In this document: piece after piece, positions 8,183 through 17,564 of the stretch
Position numbering within the stretch: position 1 is the stretch's first letter
Layout: every line of letters begins with the position of its first letter
NCBI GenBank assembly: GCA_964451925.1
Contig: CAYVKA010000042.1
Location: forward strand, 1 to 43,668
DNA length: 43,668 nucleotides
Origin: Nevskia sp964451925
Lineage (GTDB): Bacteria; Pseudomonadota; Gammaproteobacteria; Nevskiales; Nevskiaceae
Direction: 5' to 3'
Program-made: the position numbers and the translations under genes
The notes under the pieces: model-generated
What the model was told of the DNA's origin: nothing
The model's input: the letters and a program-made list of their open reading frames with translations, nothing else
Databases searched by the model: none

Positions 8183-11167
8183 ATGAAACCACATCACGTC
8201 ACGGCGTCGGCGTCGCTTGCGCTGTGCGCCGCGGTCCTGGCCCTGCCGGTGTTGCCGGCCCAGGCCCAGGACAGCCCGGGGGGCGCCGAGCCCTCCGCCA
8301 CCACGCTGCAGAAAGTCATCGTCACCGGCAGCGCCATACCGCGCACCGAGAAGGAGACCGCGGCGCCGGTACTGACCATCACGCGCAAGGACATCGAGCG
8401 CAGCGGCCTGACCACGGTGGCCGACGTGGTGCGCTCCATTTCGGCCGACAACAGCGGCACGCTGGGCAACTCGTTCGAGGGCGCTTTCGCCGGCGGCGCT
8501 TCCGGCGTGGCGCTGCGCGGCCTGACGGTCAACTCGACGCTGGTGCTGATCGACGGCCGCCGCGCCGCCAACTACGCGCTGGACGACGACGGCGAGCGCG
8601 GCTTCGTCGACCTCAATTCCATTCCGCTGGTGGCGGTCGAGCGCATCGAGGTGCTCAAGGACGGCGGCTCGGCGCTGTACGGCGCCGACGCCATCGCCGG
8701 CGTGGTCAACATCATCCTGCAGCGCGAATACACCGGCAAGGACGTCAGCGCCGAATACGGCAGTTCGCAGCACGGCGGCGGCTCCCATACACGCGTCACC
8801 GGCGAGTTCGGCACCGGCCGGCTCAACCAGAACGGTTACAACGCGTACTTCTCGGTCGAATATCAGCGCGACAACAGCATCAAGGCGGCGCAGCGCGGCT
8901 TTCCCTACAACACCAACGACCTGAGCTCCATCGGCGGCATCAACGGCCAGGCCAACCAGCCGCTGCAGGGTTCGCCCATCGGCTCGTTCAACGGCACGGT
9001 GGAGCCGGGCATGATCCCCGCGGGCCTGTCGCCGAGCCCCTTGAATGCGGTACCGGTGGCGGGCGGCGTGCCGCAGTTGCTGAACACACTGCCGGGCGCG
9101 AACCCGTGTTACGCCGGCAGCGCCCAGGCCTACATCAACGGCGACACCAGCGGCGCCAGCGGCCAGTACTGCCAGATCAATCCGGTCAGCTATTCCGATA
9201 TCCAGCCGCAGGTGCAGCGCGCCGGCGTGCACGGCAAGATCGAAGTGAAGCTGAACGAGGAGACCTCGGCCTATCTGAAAGCGACGTTCTACGACACCAA
9301 GACCCTGCAGGCCGGCAACCTCGGAACCGGTCCCTCACAGATCAACAGCACCAACGGCAGCCCGCTGACGGCGAACATCGGACTGCCGCCGACCATCCCC
9401 GGCCCCAACGGCAACCCCATCCCCAATCCCAACAACCCCTTCGCCGCCAGCGGCCAGTGGGCGATGATCCAGTACCAGTTCGCCGATATCCCCACCTCCA
9501 ACCAGCTGGAGAACCAGAACTACCGGCTGGTCGGCGGCATCAAGGGCAGCTTCCAGGCGTTCGGCACCTGGAACTACGACAGCGCGCTCACCATCAACCA
9601 CACCCAGCTGCAGGTGCAGGCCTACGGCGACCTGCTCACCAACCAGCTGCTGGCCGACATCAACAACGGCAGCTATCACTTCCTGCACTCGCTCGGCCCG
9701 ACCTCGCAGTCGGTGCTCAACGCGCTGGCGCCGGAGGACGCCATCACCAACACCACCGACCTGGACATGATCGATTTCCGCGTCAACCGCGAACTGTTCC
9801 AACTGCCCGGCGGGGCGGCCGGCCTGGCCATGGGCACCGAGTACCGCTACGAAGCGCAGAATTCGCCGCAGCTCGATCCGACCCTGTCCAACGCCGATGG
9901 CAGCACCTACAACGAGTACCTGAGCACCTTCGACCTGCATACGGCGCAGGTCTTCGGCAAGCACGATGTCACCGCGTTCTACACCGAGCTGGACATGCCG
10001 GTGCTGAAGAGCCTGGATATCGACGGCGCTTTCCGCTACGACCACTACACCGACGCACCGGATCACGGCATCACGCCCAAGATCGGCGTCAAATGGACCC
10101 CGATCCGCCAGGCTGTACTGCGCGGTACGTTTTCCGAGGGCTTCCGCGCGCCGAGCTTCGCCGAATCCGGCGGCAATTCGAGCAACCTGGGTTACACCAC
10201 CAGCAGCGCGGCGGCGGCGCTGCCCGACCAGGTCGACCCCACCAACCCGGCCTACTGCACCGGATTCATCGGTGCCCACTGCGTCAACGGCAAGCCCGAC
10301 GCCTACGTGACCAACTCCTACAACCAGGGCGTGCTGACCACCGGCAACCCGCACCTGGCTCCGGAAAAGTCGCGCAACTTCACCCTTGGCGTGGTGCTGC
10401 AGCCGATCCCGGCGGTGAGTGTTTCGGCCGACTACTACCACATCAGGAAAACCAACCTGGTCAACCCCTATCCCACCGGCGCCATCTACAGCGGCTATTT
10501 CAACGATCCTGCCGGCTACAGCCCGCCCGCGGGGGTGACGCTGCAGACCGGAACGCCCGATCCGCAGGCGCCGGGAGCGCCGGCGCTGCCCATCGTGGTC
10601 GCCGCGCCGTACATCAATGCCAACGACGAAACCACCCAGGGTTACGACATCGACCTGCAGGTGAATTTCCGGCCGATGCCGGGCATGAGGGTCACCAGCG
10701 AACTGACCTACACCGAGATCATGAGCTTCCGCCTGGACCAGCCCGGCCAGCCCAGCAATCAATACGCCGGCACCCAGGGGCCCTATGCCCTGTCATCCGG
10801 GGCCGGCACCCCGCGCGACCGCGCTTCCTGGGTCAACACGGTGGAGTACGGGCCGCTCACCGTCACCGCCACCATCAACTGGGTTGACGGCTACAAGCAG
10901 ATTTCCGAAGACACCGGCTCGGTCAACTGCCTCTACCCCGCGGACGTGCCCACCGGCTGCAAGATCGCGCCGTTCAACGAGGTCGATCTGGTCGGAAACT
11001 ACAAGATCCTGAGGAACTTCGACGTGACCCTCAACATCCAGAACCTGTTCGATTCCAAGGCGCCGATCGATCCGGCGGACTATGCCGCCAGCAACTACAA
11101 CTCCACCTATACCCAGAAAGGTGTGATCGGCCGCTTCTTCATCGGCGGGGTGCACTACCGCTTCTGA
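8183..11167 (+). CDS. TonB-dependent outer membrane receptor
   Basis: This is a 994-aa receptor. I chose the ATG at 8183 because a purine-rich RBS (AAGGAAGAGGGGG) precedes it and a Sec signal peptide follows (residues 1-29, LPAQAQ). The plug domain occupies about residues 45-190, with LQKVIVTGSAIPR after the signal peptide, VALRGL, LVLIDGRRAANY, VERIEVLKDGGSALYGADAIAGVVNII. The remainder is a large beta-barrel ending in HYRF with a C-terminal aromatic, as required for BAM assembly. The barrel is long, like the oar-like/carbohydrate or peptide-type receptors abundant in Lysobacterales. The ligand is unknown and no transporter or hydrolase partner is adjacent. The C-terminal region contains FRAPSFAE, a conserved barrel motif. 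Confidence 0.93.
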   Translation: MKPHHVTASASLALCAAVLALPVLPAQAQDSPGGAEPSATTLQKVIVTGSAIPRTEKETAAPVLTITRKDIERSGLTTVADVVRSISADNSGTLGNSFEGAFAGGASGVALRGLTVNSTLVLIDGRRAANYALDDDGERGFVDLNSIPLVAVERIEVLKDGGSALYGADAIAGVVNIILQREYTGKDVSAEYGSSQHGGGSHTRVTGEFGTGRLNQNGYNAYFSVEYQRDNSIKAAQRGFPYNTNDLSSIGGINGQANQPLQGSPIGSFNGTVEPGMIPAGLSPSPLNAVPVAGGVPQLLNTLPGANPCYAGSAQAYINGDTSGASGQYCQINPVSYSDIQPQVQRAGVHGKIEVKLNEETSAYLKATFYDTKTLQAGNLGTGPSQINSTNGSPLTANIGLPPTIPGPNGNPIPNPNNPFAASGQWAMIQYQFADIPTSNQLENQNYRLVGGIKGSFQAFGTWNYDSALTINHTQLQVQAYGDLLTNQLLADINNGSYHFLHSLGPTSQSVLNALAPEDAITNTTDLDMIDFRVNRELFQLPGGAAGLAMGTEYRYEAQNSPQLDPTLSNADGSTYNEYLSTFDLHTAQVFGKHDVTAFYTELDMPVLKSLDIDGAFRYDHYTDAPDHGITPKIGVKWTPIRQAVLRGTFSEGFRAPSFAESGGNSSNLGYTTSSAAAALPDQVDPTNPAYCTGFIGAHCVNGKPDAYVTNSYNQGVLTTGNPHLAPEKSRNFTLGVVLQPIPAVSVSADYYHIRKTNLVNPYPTGAIYSGYFNDPAGYSPPAGVTLQTGTPDPQAPGAPALPIVVAAPYINANDETTQGYDIDLQVNFRPMPGMRVTSELTYTEIMSFRLDQPGQPSNQYAGTQGPYALSSGAGTPRDRASWVNTVEYGPLTVTATINWVDGYKQISEDTGSVNCLYPADVPTGCKIAPFNEVDLVGNYKILRNFDVTLNIQNLFDSKAPIDPADYAASNYNSTYTQKGVIGRFFIGGVHYRF

Positions 11168-11197
11168 AGCACATCCTGCCGATCGGCGGCGGGCCGC

Positions 11198-11224
11198 AAA
11201 AAAGAAGCCCCGCCTATGCGGGGC
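11198..11224 (-). terminator. Intrinsic terminator, minus-strand polarity
   Basis: A 7-bp GC stem (11207-11213 with 11218-11224, loop CTAT) is followed on the minus strand by TTCTTTTTT. It sits between the TonB receptor stop and the convergent SDR gene and may act on both. The 230 bp between it and the SDR stop hold no supported gene. Confidence 0.65.
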
Positions 11225-11453
11225 CAAAGCTCAGGGATCGTCTTGTCTGTTCCGGGCAGCCCGCGTCATGCGCGGCGACATGGCGGGAGATCGGCCCGCC
11301 ACGCGGCATTGCGCCGGAGTACGGGCGAAGCATGCGCGCCGCCGCCAGCGGCGGTCTGTTTGCTGCCGAACAAAAACCAGGGGGTAGCCGCCCGCCCAAG
11401 AAGGCGGCAGCGGCCGGTGCGGGCGGACGGCGCCGTGCCGGCGGAGGGCCCGC

Positions 11454-12272
11454 TCAGCCGGTGGTGCTAGCCCGCCGCGCGGCGAGATTCTTCCTGCCGT
11501 GCCGTTCCAGGTCCGCCAGCACGATGCGCATGATCCAGACAAAGGCGCCGAAGGCGCGCAGCAGCCAGCCCTGCACGGCCGGCAGGGCGACTTCGCGCGG
11601 CCGCCTCGCCACCGCGTCGACGATGGCGCGGGCCATCACTTCCGGCGCGATCGGCGGTTCGCCGAAGGCGGCGATGGCGCTGTCATCCTGTGCTTCCTGC
11701 TGCAGCATCGGTGTTTCCACCGCCGGCGGGTAGACGATGGTGAAATGCAGCGGCTGCTTGCGGTACTCCCAGGCCAGCGAGTGGTGGAAGCCGCGCAGCG
11801 CATGCTTGGTGCCGGCGTAGCTGGCCAGGCTGGGGAAGGGCATGTAGGCGGTGAGGCTGCACACCGTGATCAGGTGGCCGCCGCCCTGGGCGATGAAGCG
11901 CGGCAGCGCCGCCAGCACGCCGGCGATGTTGCCGAGGTAGTTCACCTCCACGGTATGGCGGTGCTGCTCGAACGGCACATCCAGCACGTAGCCGGTATGG
12001 ACCACGCCGGCGTTGTTGATCAATACGTCGACCCGGCCGAAATGCCGCCAGGCCTGTTCCAGCGCCGCCTGCCACTGCGCCGGATCGCGCACGTCCAGGG
12101 CCAGGCCGTGGGCCGTAGGCCCCAGGCTGGCGGCCAGCGCCTGGACGGCGTCGGCGTCGATATCGGCCAGTACCACCCTGTGGCCGCGGCCGATCGCGTC
12201 CCTGGCGGTGGCGGCGCCGATGCCGCGCGCGGCGCCGGTGATGAACAGCACCTTGTCTTCAGCCGTCGCCAT
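11454..12272 (-). CDS. SDR-family oxidoreductase
   Basis: This 272-aa protein begins at the ATG at 12272, which has GGAAGGAAAGGGCAC directly upstream; the longer frame to 12341 lacks a ribosome binding site. It has the classical SDR motifs TGAARGIGAATA (about residues 12-23), NNAGVVHTG, a Ser in TVCSLTAY, and the catalytic YAGTK. The C-terminal part carries a hydrophobic stretch near AFGAFVWIMRIVLADL that might associate with membrane. Members near this branch act on lipids or small ketones; the substrate is unknown. It is divergent from the class II aldolase gene at 12398. Confidence 0.85.
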   Translation of the reverse strand: MATAEDKVLFITGAARGIGAATARDAIGRGHRVVLADIDADAVQALAASLGPTAHGLALDVRDPAQWQAALEQAWRHFGRVDVLINNAGVVHTGYVLDVPFEQHRHTVEVNYLGNIAGVLAALPRFIAQGGGHLITVCSLTAYMPFPSLASYAGTKHALRGFHHSLAWEYRKQPLHFTIVYPPAVETPMLQQEAQDDSAIAAFGEPPIAPEVMARAIVDAVARRPREVALPAVQGWLLRAFGAFVWIMRIVLADLERHGRKNLAARRASTTG

Positions 12273-12397
12273 GTGCCCTTTCCTTCCGCTGCGGAATAGG
12301 TCATTTTTACCCGGGGTGCCGTGATCCGCTTGACACTCCACGACAGCGCCCTGCGCTTAACATGGGCGCAACGACAAGCAAACAGGAGCAGGGCGCC

Positions 12398-13171
12398 ATG
12401 AGCGTGCAAGCCATCAAAACCCCGTCGGACGTGAAGCCGCAGGTTTCCAAGGAGGAATGGCAGACGCGTGTCGACCTGGCCGCCGCCTACCGCCTGGTGG
12501 CGCTGTATGGCTGGGACGACCTGGTGTTCACCCACATCACCGCCAAGGTGCCGGGGACCGAGCATTTCCTGATCAACCCCTATGGCATGATGTTCGAGGA
12601 GATCACCGCCTCCGCGCTGGTCAAGATCGACGCCGCCGGCAGGAAGGTGATGGACTCGCCCTACCCGGTGAACCCCGCCGGCTTCACCATCCACAGCTGC
12701 GTCCACGGCGCGCGCAAGGACGCGCAGTGCGTGATGCACACGCACTCGGTCAATGGCGTGGCGGTGTCGGCGCAGAAAGGTGGCGTGCTGCCGATCTCGC
12801 AGCAGGCGTTCTTCGTGCTGTCCTCGCTGGCCTACCACGACTACGAGGGCGTGGCCCTGCTCGAAGACGAGAAGCCGCGCCTGGTGCGCGACCTTGGCGA
12901 CAAGGTGTTCTTCATGCTGCGCAACCACGGCCTGCTCACCGTCGGCCAGAGCGTGGCCGAGGCGTTTGTCGCCATGTACATTTTCGAGGCCGCCTGCATG
13001 GTGCAGGTGCGCGCGCAGGCCGGCGGCGGCGAGCTGATCCCGATCAGCCAGAAGATTCTCGAACTGGCCCAGGCGCAGGTGGCCAAGGTCACGCTCGGCG
13101 GCGGCGGCGCACTGGCCTGGCCGGCGCTGCTGCGCAAGCTGGACCGCGCCAATCCGGGCTACGAAAGCTGA
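12398..13171 (+). CDS. Class II aldolase/adducin-domain protein
   Basis: This is a 257-aa protein starting at the ATG at 12398, with CAGGAGCAGGGC just upstream. The class II aldolase/adducin fold is recognisable from LAAAYRLVALYGWDDLVFTHITAKVPG, the FLINPYGMMFEEITAS segment, the metal-binding HTHS and the later LRNHGLLTVG, whose His completes the zinc site. Bacterial members include fuculose-phosphate and ribulose-phosphate aldolases, but this adducin-like subgroup often lacks a known sugar substrate. It is followed by the ketopantoate reductase-like gene after 152 bp, perhaps cotranscribed. Confidence 0.85.
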   Translation: MSVQAIKTPSDVKPQVSKEEWQTRVDLAAAYRLVALYGWDDLVFTHITAKVPGTEHFLINPYGMMFEEITASALVKIDAAGRKVMDSPYPVNPAGFTIHSCVHGARKDAQCVMHTHSVNGVAVSAQKGGVLPISQQAFFVLSSLAYHDYEGVALLEDEKPRLVRDLGDKVFFMLRNHGLLTVGQSVAEAFVAMYIFEAACMVQVRAQAGGGELIPISQKILELAQAQVAKVTLGGGGALAWPALLRKLDRANPGYES

Positions 13172-13323
13172 GCCGTGTTGCCACGCCGCCCACCTTGTCA
13201 CCATCAGACCAATCAGGATTTCCCGGTGCGCCTGCCCTCCGCTCGGATTGACCGCCTCCCCGCTTGCGCCGGCCCGAGCGGCCGGGGTTCGGCGGGCGCT
13301 GCGCACCGGCTCCATCCCGCCCC

Positions 13324-14388
13324 ATGGACGCGCCGGATTTCCGCGCCGCAGCCGGGGCTGTCGGGCTGAGCGCGGACTCGCCGCGCATCTGCGTGTTCGG
13401 CGCCGGCAGCGTCGGCTGCTATGTCGGCGGCCGCCTGCAGAGCGTCGGCGCGCAGGTGCAGTTCATCGGCCGCCAGCGGCTGGCCGAGGAGGTCGAACTG
13501 CATGGCCTGCACCTCACCGATTTCCATGGTGCGGACCTGCGCGTCAACCGCATCGCGGTGCATTTTTCCACCACCGCGGCGGCGGCGGCCGAAGCCGGGC
13601 TGATCCTGGTCACGGTGAAGTCCGCCGGCACCGCCGAGGCCGGCCGCGAACTGGCCACGGTGCTGCGGCCGGACGCGGTGGTGGTCAGCTTCCAGAACGG
13701 CATCGGCAATGCCGAAGTGCTGCGCCAGGCCCTGCCGCGCAACCCGGTGCTCGACGGCATGGTGCCGTTCAACGTGCTCAACCGCGGCTGCGGCTCCTTC
13801 CACCAGGGTTCCGACGGCCGTCTGGCCGCCGCCGACCATCCGGCGCTGCGCGCCTGCCAGCCCTTGTTCGACCTGGCGGGCCTGCCGCTGCAGCTGTATC
13901 CCGATATGCGGCCGGTGCAATGGGCCAAGCTGCTGCTCAATCTCAACAATCCGGTCAACGCCCTGTCCAACCGGCCGCTCAAGGAGCAGCTGTCGCAGCG
14001 CGATTACCGCCGCTGCGTGGCGCTGGCGCAGCGGGAGGCGCTGGGCCTGCTCGACGCTGCCGGCATCCACCCGGCGCGGCTTACGCCGTTGCCGCCGCAC
14101 TGGATGCCGATCATGCTGAGCCTGCCCGACGCGGCATTCCGGCTGGCCGCCAACAAGATGCTGCAGATCGATCCGCTGGCGCGATCCTCGATGTGGGAGG
14201 ACCTGCAGGCCGGGCGCACCACCGAGGTGGACTGGCTCAATGGCGAGGTGCTGCGCCTGGCGCAGCGGCTGGGACGCCGCGCGCCGGTCAACGCCAGGCT
14301 GCAGGAACTGATCCGCCAGGCCGAACAGGGTGGACGCCGCGAGTGGAGCGGCGCGGAGCTGCTGGCGGCGTTGCGCGCGGCGGCCTGA
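13324..14388 (+). CDS. 2-dehydropantoate 2-reductase family protein
   Basis: This is a 354-aa protein if the ATG at 13324 is used; the frame also has a TTG at 13264, which would add 20 low-complexity residues. No good ribosome binding site decides. The NADPH-binding motif ICVFGAGSVGCYVGGRL is near residues 21-37. VTVKS, VVSFQNGIGN and the Lys in WAKLLLNLNNPVNAL, together with the C-terminal SSMWEDLQAGRTTEVDWLNGEVL, are family signatures (ApbA/PanE). The family reduces ketopantoate to pantoate in coenzyme A synthesis, or related 2-oxo acids. Because no pan genes are adjacent and the aldolase lies upstream, a paralogue with another substrate is possible. Confidence 0.85.
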   Translation: MDAPDFRAAAGAVGLSADSPRICVFGAGSVGCYVGGRLQSVGAQVQFIGRQRLAEEVELHGLHLTDFHGADLRVNRIAVHFSTTAAAAAEAGLILVTVKSAGTAEAGRELATVLRPDAVVVSFQNGIGNAEVLRQALPRNPVLDGMVPFNVLNRGCGSFHQGSDGRLAAADHPALRACQPLFDLAGLPLQLYPDMRPVQWAKLLLNLNNPVNALSNRPLKEQLSQRDYRRCVALAQREALGLLDAAGIHPARLTPLPPHWMPIMLSLPDAAFRLAANKMLQIDPLARSSMWEDLQAGRTTEVDWLNGEVLRLAQRLGRRAPVNARLQELIRQAEQGGRREWSGAELLAALRAAA

Positions 14389-14419
14389 CCAATTCATAAC
14401 AAGGCAAGGGGGCTGTATC

Positions 14420-15490
14420 GTGCGTCTCAGACACTGCGTCGCGCTTCTGCTGGTGGTGTTGGCCTATCTGCTGCTGTGGCCGGTGCCGATCGCGCCGATG
14501 GCCTGGAGCGCGCCGCCGGCGCCCGGCTACAGCGGTCCTTATGCGCCGAACGATGCGCTGGCCAAGGCGCAGCTGCTCGGCGTGGGCGTCGGCGAGGGGC
14601 CGGAGACGGTGACGCCGGACGCGCGCGGCGGCATGGTGGTTGGCTACAAGGACGGCCGCATCGAGCACTACGCCGCCGACGGCATCAGCCACGAAACCCT
14701 CAACAACACCGGCGGCCGGCCCGAAGGCCACGCCTACGATGCGCAGGGCAACCTGATCATCGCCGACGCCGTCAAAGGCCTGCTGCGCCTGCGCGCCGAC
14801 GGCGCGCTCGAAGCGCTCAGCAGCAGCGCCGAAGGCGTGCCGTTCGGCTTCACCGATGACGTCGCGGTAGCGCAGGACGGCGTCATCTATTTCTCCGACG
14901 CCTCCGACAAGTTCGGCACCGCCATGCTTGGCGTGGACGACGTGCTGGAGCACGGCGGCCACGGCCGCCTGCTCAAGTACGACCCGGCCAGCGGCAAGAC
15001 CACGGTGCTGCTGCGCGGCCTGCAGTTCGCCAACGGCGTCACCGTGGGGCCGGACGACGCCTACGTGCTGGTCAACGAGACCGGCAACTACGATGTGCTG
15101 CGCTACTGGCTCAAGGGCGACAAGGCCGGCACCAGCGAAGTGTTCATCGCCAACCTGCCGGGTCTGCCCGACGGCATCTGTTTCAACGGCCGCGACACCT
15201 TCTGGCTGGCGATCTACGCGCCGCGCGACAAGCTGCTCGACGCCACCGCCGGGCTGCCGTTCCTGCGCAAGATAGTGCTGCGCCTGCCGCAGGCGCTGAT
15301 GCCCAAGCCGGAGCGGCACGGCTTCGTGCTGGGGCTGGACCTCGACGGCAAGGTGATCCGCAACCTGCAGGACCCGCGCAGCGACAGCTTCGCCCCGGTC
15401 ACCGCGGCGAAGGAGGCCAACGGCATGCTCTACCTGGGCAGCGTGATCCGGCCGGAGTTTGCGCGCCTGCCGCTGTCGGCGGCGCAATAA
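14420..15490 (+). CDS. SMP-30/gluconolactonase/strictosidine synthase-like beta-propeller, membrane-anchored
   Basis: I chose the GTG at 14420 because AAGGCAAGGGGG lies 8 nt upstream and an N-terminal membrane segment follows at once (residues about 6-22, ALLLVVLAYLLLWPVP). The product is 356 aa. From residue 50 it forms a six-bladed propeller with GEGPETVTPD, RPEGHAYDAQGNLIIADA, VYVLVNETGNYDVLRYW-like strands and GLPDGICFNGRDTFWLAIY. This resembles the strictosidine synthase/adipocyte plasma membrane-associated protein branch. These proteins often act as calcium-dependent lactonases or esterases, but no substrate can be named. It starts 31 bp after the preceding stop, so cotranscription is likely. 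Confidence 0.8.
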   Translation: MRLRHCVALLLVVLAYLLLWPVPIAPMAWSAPPAPGYSGPYAPNDALAKAQLLGVGVGEGPETVTPDARGGMVVGYKDGRIEHYAADGISHETLNNTGGRPEGHAYDAQGNLIIADAVKGLLRLRADGALEALSSSAEGVPFGFTDDVAVAQDGVIYFSDASDKFGTAMLGVDDVLEHGGHGRLLKYDPASGKTTVLLRGLQFANGVTVGPDDAYVLVNETGNYDVLRYWLKGDKAGTSEVFIANLPGLPDGICFNGRDTFWLAIYAPRDKLLDATAGLPFLRKIVLRLPQALMPKPERHGFVLGLDLDGKVIRNLQDPRSDSFAPVTAAKEANGMLYLGSVIRPEFARLPLSAAQ

Positions 15491-15532
15491 GAGGCCTGCG
15501 GCGCGGTCAACCGCGCCGCGGCACGCGCGCGC

Positions 15533-15934
15533 TCAGCAGAGCGAGTTGATCGCCCGCATCACGTCCGAGCGCGAAATCTGCCCGATCAGCTTGCCGTTCT
15601 CCAGCACCGGATAGCGCCGGAACGACTGGTTGACGAACATCGTCGCCAGCTGCGTCAGGTTCATCTCCGGATCGACAGTCACCACCTTGGTGCTCATGAA
15701 CTGGCTGACCGGCCCGGCAATGCAGGTGTCCTGCGAAGCCACCAGGGCGACGCTGAGACAGTCCTTCTCCGAGAACATGCCCACCACCTGGCCGTCCTTG
15801 TTCACCACCGGAGCGCCGGCGATGCCGTGCTGCACCAGGGTGTTGACGGCCCGCATCACTTCCATCTCCGGCGTGAAAGTGATGAGCTTGGTGCTCATGT
15901 AATCCCGTACCCGTACCGAATCCAGCGTGCCCAT
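15533..15934 (-). CDS. Protein of two CBS domains
   Basis: This 133-aa protein consists of a tandem CBS pair: first repeat about residues 9-62 (VRDYMSTKLITFTPEMEVMRAVNTLVQHGIAGAPVVN), second about 72-130 (SQFMSTKVVTVDPEMNLTQLATMFVNQSFRRYPVLENGKLIGQISRSDVMRAI). A Bateman module of this kind binds adenosine nucleotides and usually senses energy state. No effector domain is attached, so it would act on a partner protein. An excellent ribosome binding site (GGAGGAG) precedes the ATG. Confidence 0.9.
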   Translation of the reverse strand: MGTLDSVRVRDYMSTKLITFTPEMEVMRAVNTLVQHGIAGAPVVNKDGQVVGMFSEKDCLSVALVASQDTCIAGPVSQFMSTKVVTVDPEMNLTQLATMFVNQSFRRYPVLENGKLIGQISRSDVMRAINSLC

Positions 15935-16068
15935 CGCAAGCTCCTCCGCTACTGCGGACCTCCGACATTACCGGCCCCGGGCGCCGGACACAACCTCCGC
16001 TTGAGGGGGTGGCGCCGGGGCGCGCGGCGAGGTGCGGAAAGAGCGGGCGCTTTCCCGCCCGGGGCGCC

Positions 16069-16839
16069 TCAGCGGCGCGGCAGCACGGTATGCAGCGATG
16101 CCCCGTGCTGGCGCAGCCAGCCGCGCCAGGCGCCGCTGTCCGGCATTTGCCGCACCACCAGCGTCCAGAACTGGCGCGAATGATCGAGGTGCACGCGGTG
16201 GCACAGCTCGTGCACCACCACGTAGCGGAACACGTCCGGCGGCGCCAGCACCAGGCGCCAGTTGAGGCTGATATCGCCGCGCGGCGTGCAGCTGCCCCAC
16301 AGCGATTTCTGGTCGGCGATGCGCAGGCCGCGATAGTCGACGCCCAGCCGCGCCGCTTCCTCGTCGAGCAGGCGCCGCGCCTGCTGCCGCGCCAGTTCGA
16401 CCAGCGCGGCGCGCAGCGCCTTGCCCAGCATGGCGGAGTGGCCGCGCGCGGCCTGCGAGCAGAACAGCGTGATGGCCGGCGCGATGCCGCCTTCAAAGCG
16501 CACCCGCGGCCGCGCCAGGCGGGCGCCGACAATCAGCACGGCGGTTTCCGCGCCGTGCAGCGGAATGGTGTCGCTGCCGTCCCAGCGCAGCGGCGGGCGC
16601 CGCGGCTCGGCGGCGCTGCGCAGGTGCAGCTCGGCGATCTTGCGCCGCACCCACTCGTCGCGGCTGCGCAGGAAGTCGTAGGCGGCGCGCTTGGGCACGA
16701 AGCGCGGGATCACCAGGCGCACCTCGCCGTCCGGCCGCACCTCGATGCGGATGCTGCGCGCCTGTTTGCTGACCCGCTCCACCACCTGCAGCGGCGGCTG
16801 CGGGCCCTGCAGCGGGATCGCCGTGTTGGAGGCGCTCAT
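16069..16839 (-). CDS. YgjP-like (DUF45/WLM) zinc metallopeptidase
   Basis: This 256-aa soluble protein has the gluzincin-type motif HELCHRVHLDHSRQFW near residues 211-226, in which two His of HExxH and a third His further on bind zinc. LWGSCTPRGDISLNWRLVLAP and YVVVHELCH are signatures of the YgjP/M48-like DUF45 family. Its cellular substrate is not known. Its start codon overlaps the stop codon of the upstream lipocalin gene in ATGA, so the two are translationally coupled. Confidence 0.88.
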   Translation of the reverse strand: MSASNTAIPLQGPQPPLQVVERVSKQARSIRIEVRPDGEVRLVIPRFVPKRAAYDFLRSRDEWVRRKIAELHLRSAAEPRRPPLRWDGSDTIPLHGAETAVLIVGARLARPRVRFEGGIAPAITLFCSQAARGHSAMLGKALRAALVELARQQARRLLDEEAARLGVDYRGLRIADQKSLWGSCTPRGDISLNWRLVLAPPDVFRYVVVHELCHRVHLDHSRQFWTLVVRQMPDSGAWRGWLRQHGASLHTVLPRR

Positions 16840-17426
16840 TGCGTCTGGAAGCCCGGCATGCCGAGCTGCTCGATGTGCTGCGGCACCCGCATGAAGCGCG
16901 CGCTGTCATAGCCCTGGCGCTCGAATTCACCCAGCAGCCTGCGGTAGTCCGCGTCGCTGATGTCGGGCGAGCGTGCGAACACCCAGCCCCATTTCCTGCC
17001 GGGATAGCCGATCAGCGCATACTGGTAGGCGGGATCGACATACAGGATCAGGTAGCTGAACGACACCGGCCAGAACGGCGAGGAGCGCCATTCGGCATTG
17101 TTGCTGCCCGGCACCACGCTGTCCTTCAGCGTCTTCTGCTCCAGCGGCTTCTCGAAACTCATCTTGCGGCCGAAATACAGATCGTCGATCACCCCATCCG
17201 GCCGCAGCGTGTATTCGACATAGCTGCCGACATAGCCCTGCTCGGCGAAATACGGAATGTTGGCGATGACGTACCAGCGCCCCATGAAGCGCTGCAGGTC
17301 CACCGCCGGGGCCAGCGTCAGCGGCGCATCAGCGCGCGCATCGGCGCCGGGCGGCGCGCCGGCGCAGGCGCCGAGCAGCGTGCACGCGGCCAGGCACATG
17401 ACGGGGAGAAGGGCGCGTCGATTCAT
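16836..17426 (-). CDS. blc: Outer membrane lipocalin (Blc family)
   Basis: This 196-aa lipoprotein has the lipobox LLGAC (Cys near residue 20). I take the ATG at 17426; a TTG codon directly before it is also in frame. The lipocalin GxW motif is in RFMGRWYVIANIP, followed by the strand pattern GSYVEYTLRPDGVIDDLY, WPVSFSYLILYVDPAYQYALIGYP and the C-terminal Arg-containing helix region. Blc-type lipocalins bind fatty acids or lysophospholipids at the outer membrane and respond to envelope stress. It is the first gene of an apparent two-gene operon with the YgjP-like peptidase. Confidence 0.88.
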   Translation of the reverse strand: MNRRALLPVMCLAACTLLGACAGAPPGADARADAPLTLAPAVDLQRFMGRWYVIANIPYFAEQGYVGSYVEYTLRPDGVIDDLYFGRKMSFEKPLEQKTLKDSVVPGSNNAEWRSSPFWPVSFSYLILYVDPAYQYALIGYPGRKWGWVFARSPDISDADYRRLLGEFERQGYDSARFMRVPQHIEQLGMPGFQTQ

Positions 17427-17564
17427 CAAGCGGGGCTACGATCCTGCAATGGAAGCGGCATTATCCAGTTTCCGCAATGCGCGTGTGTTGCATTGATTGT
17501 GTATCAGGACTCGTGCCAGGGCGAGTGCCCGGCGCACCGCCGATCCGGCGCGGCTGCGCTTGTG

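Noticed and set aside
8083..10887. 934-aa plus-strand ORF
   Set aside because: Arg/Pro/His-rich shadow frame of the TonB receptor gene (8183-11167).
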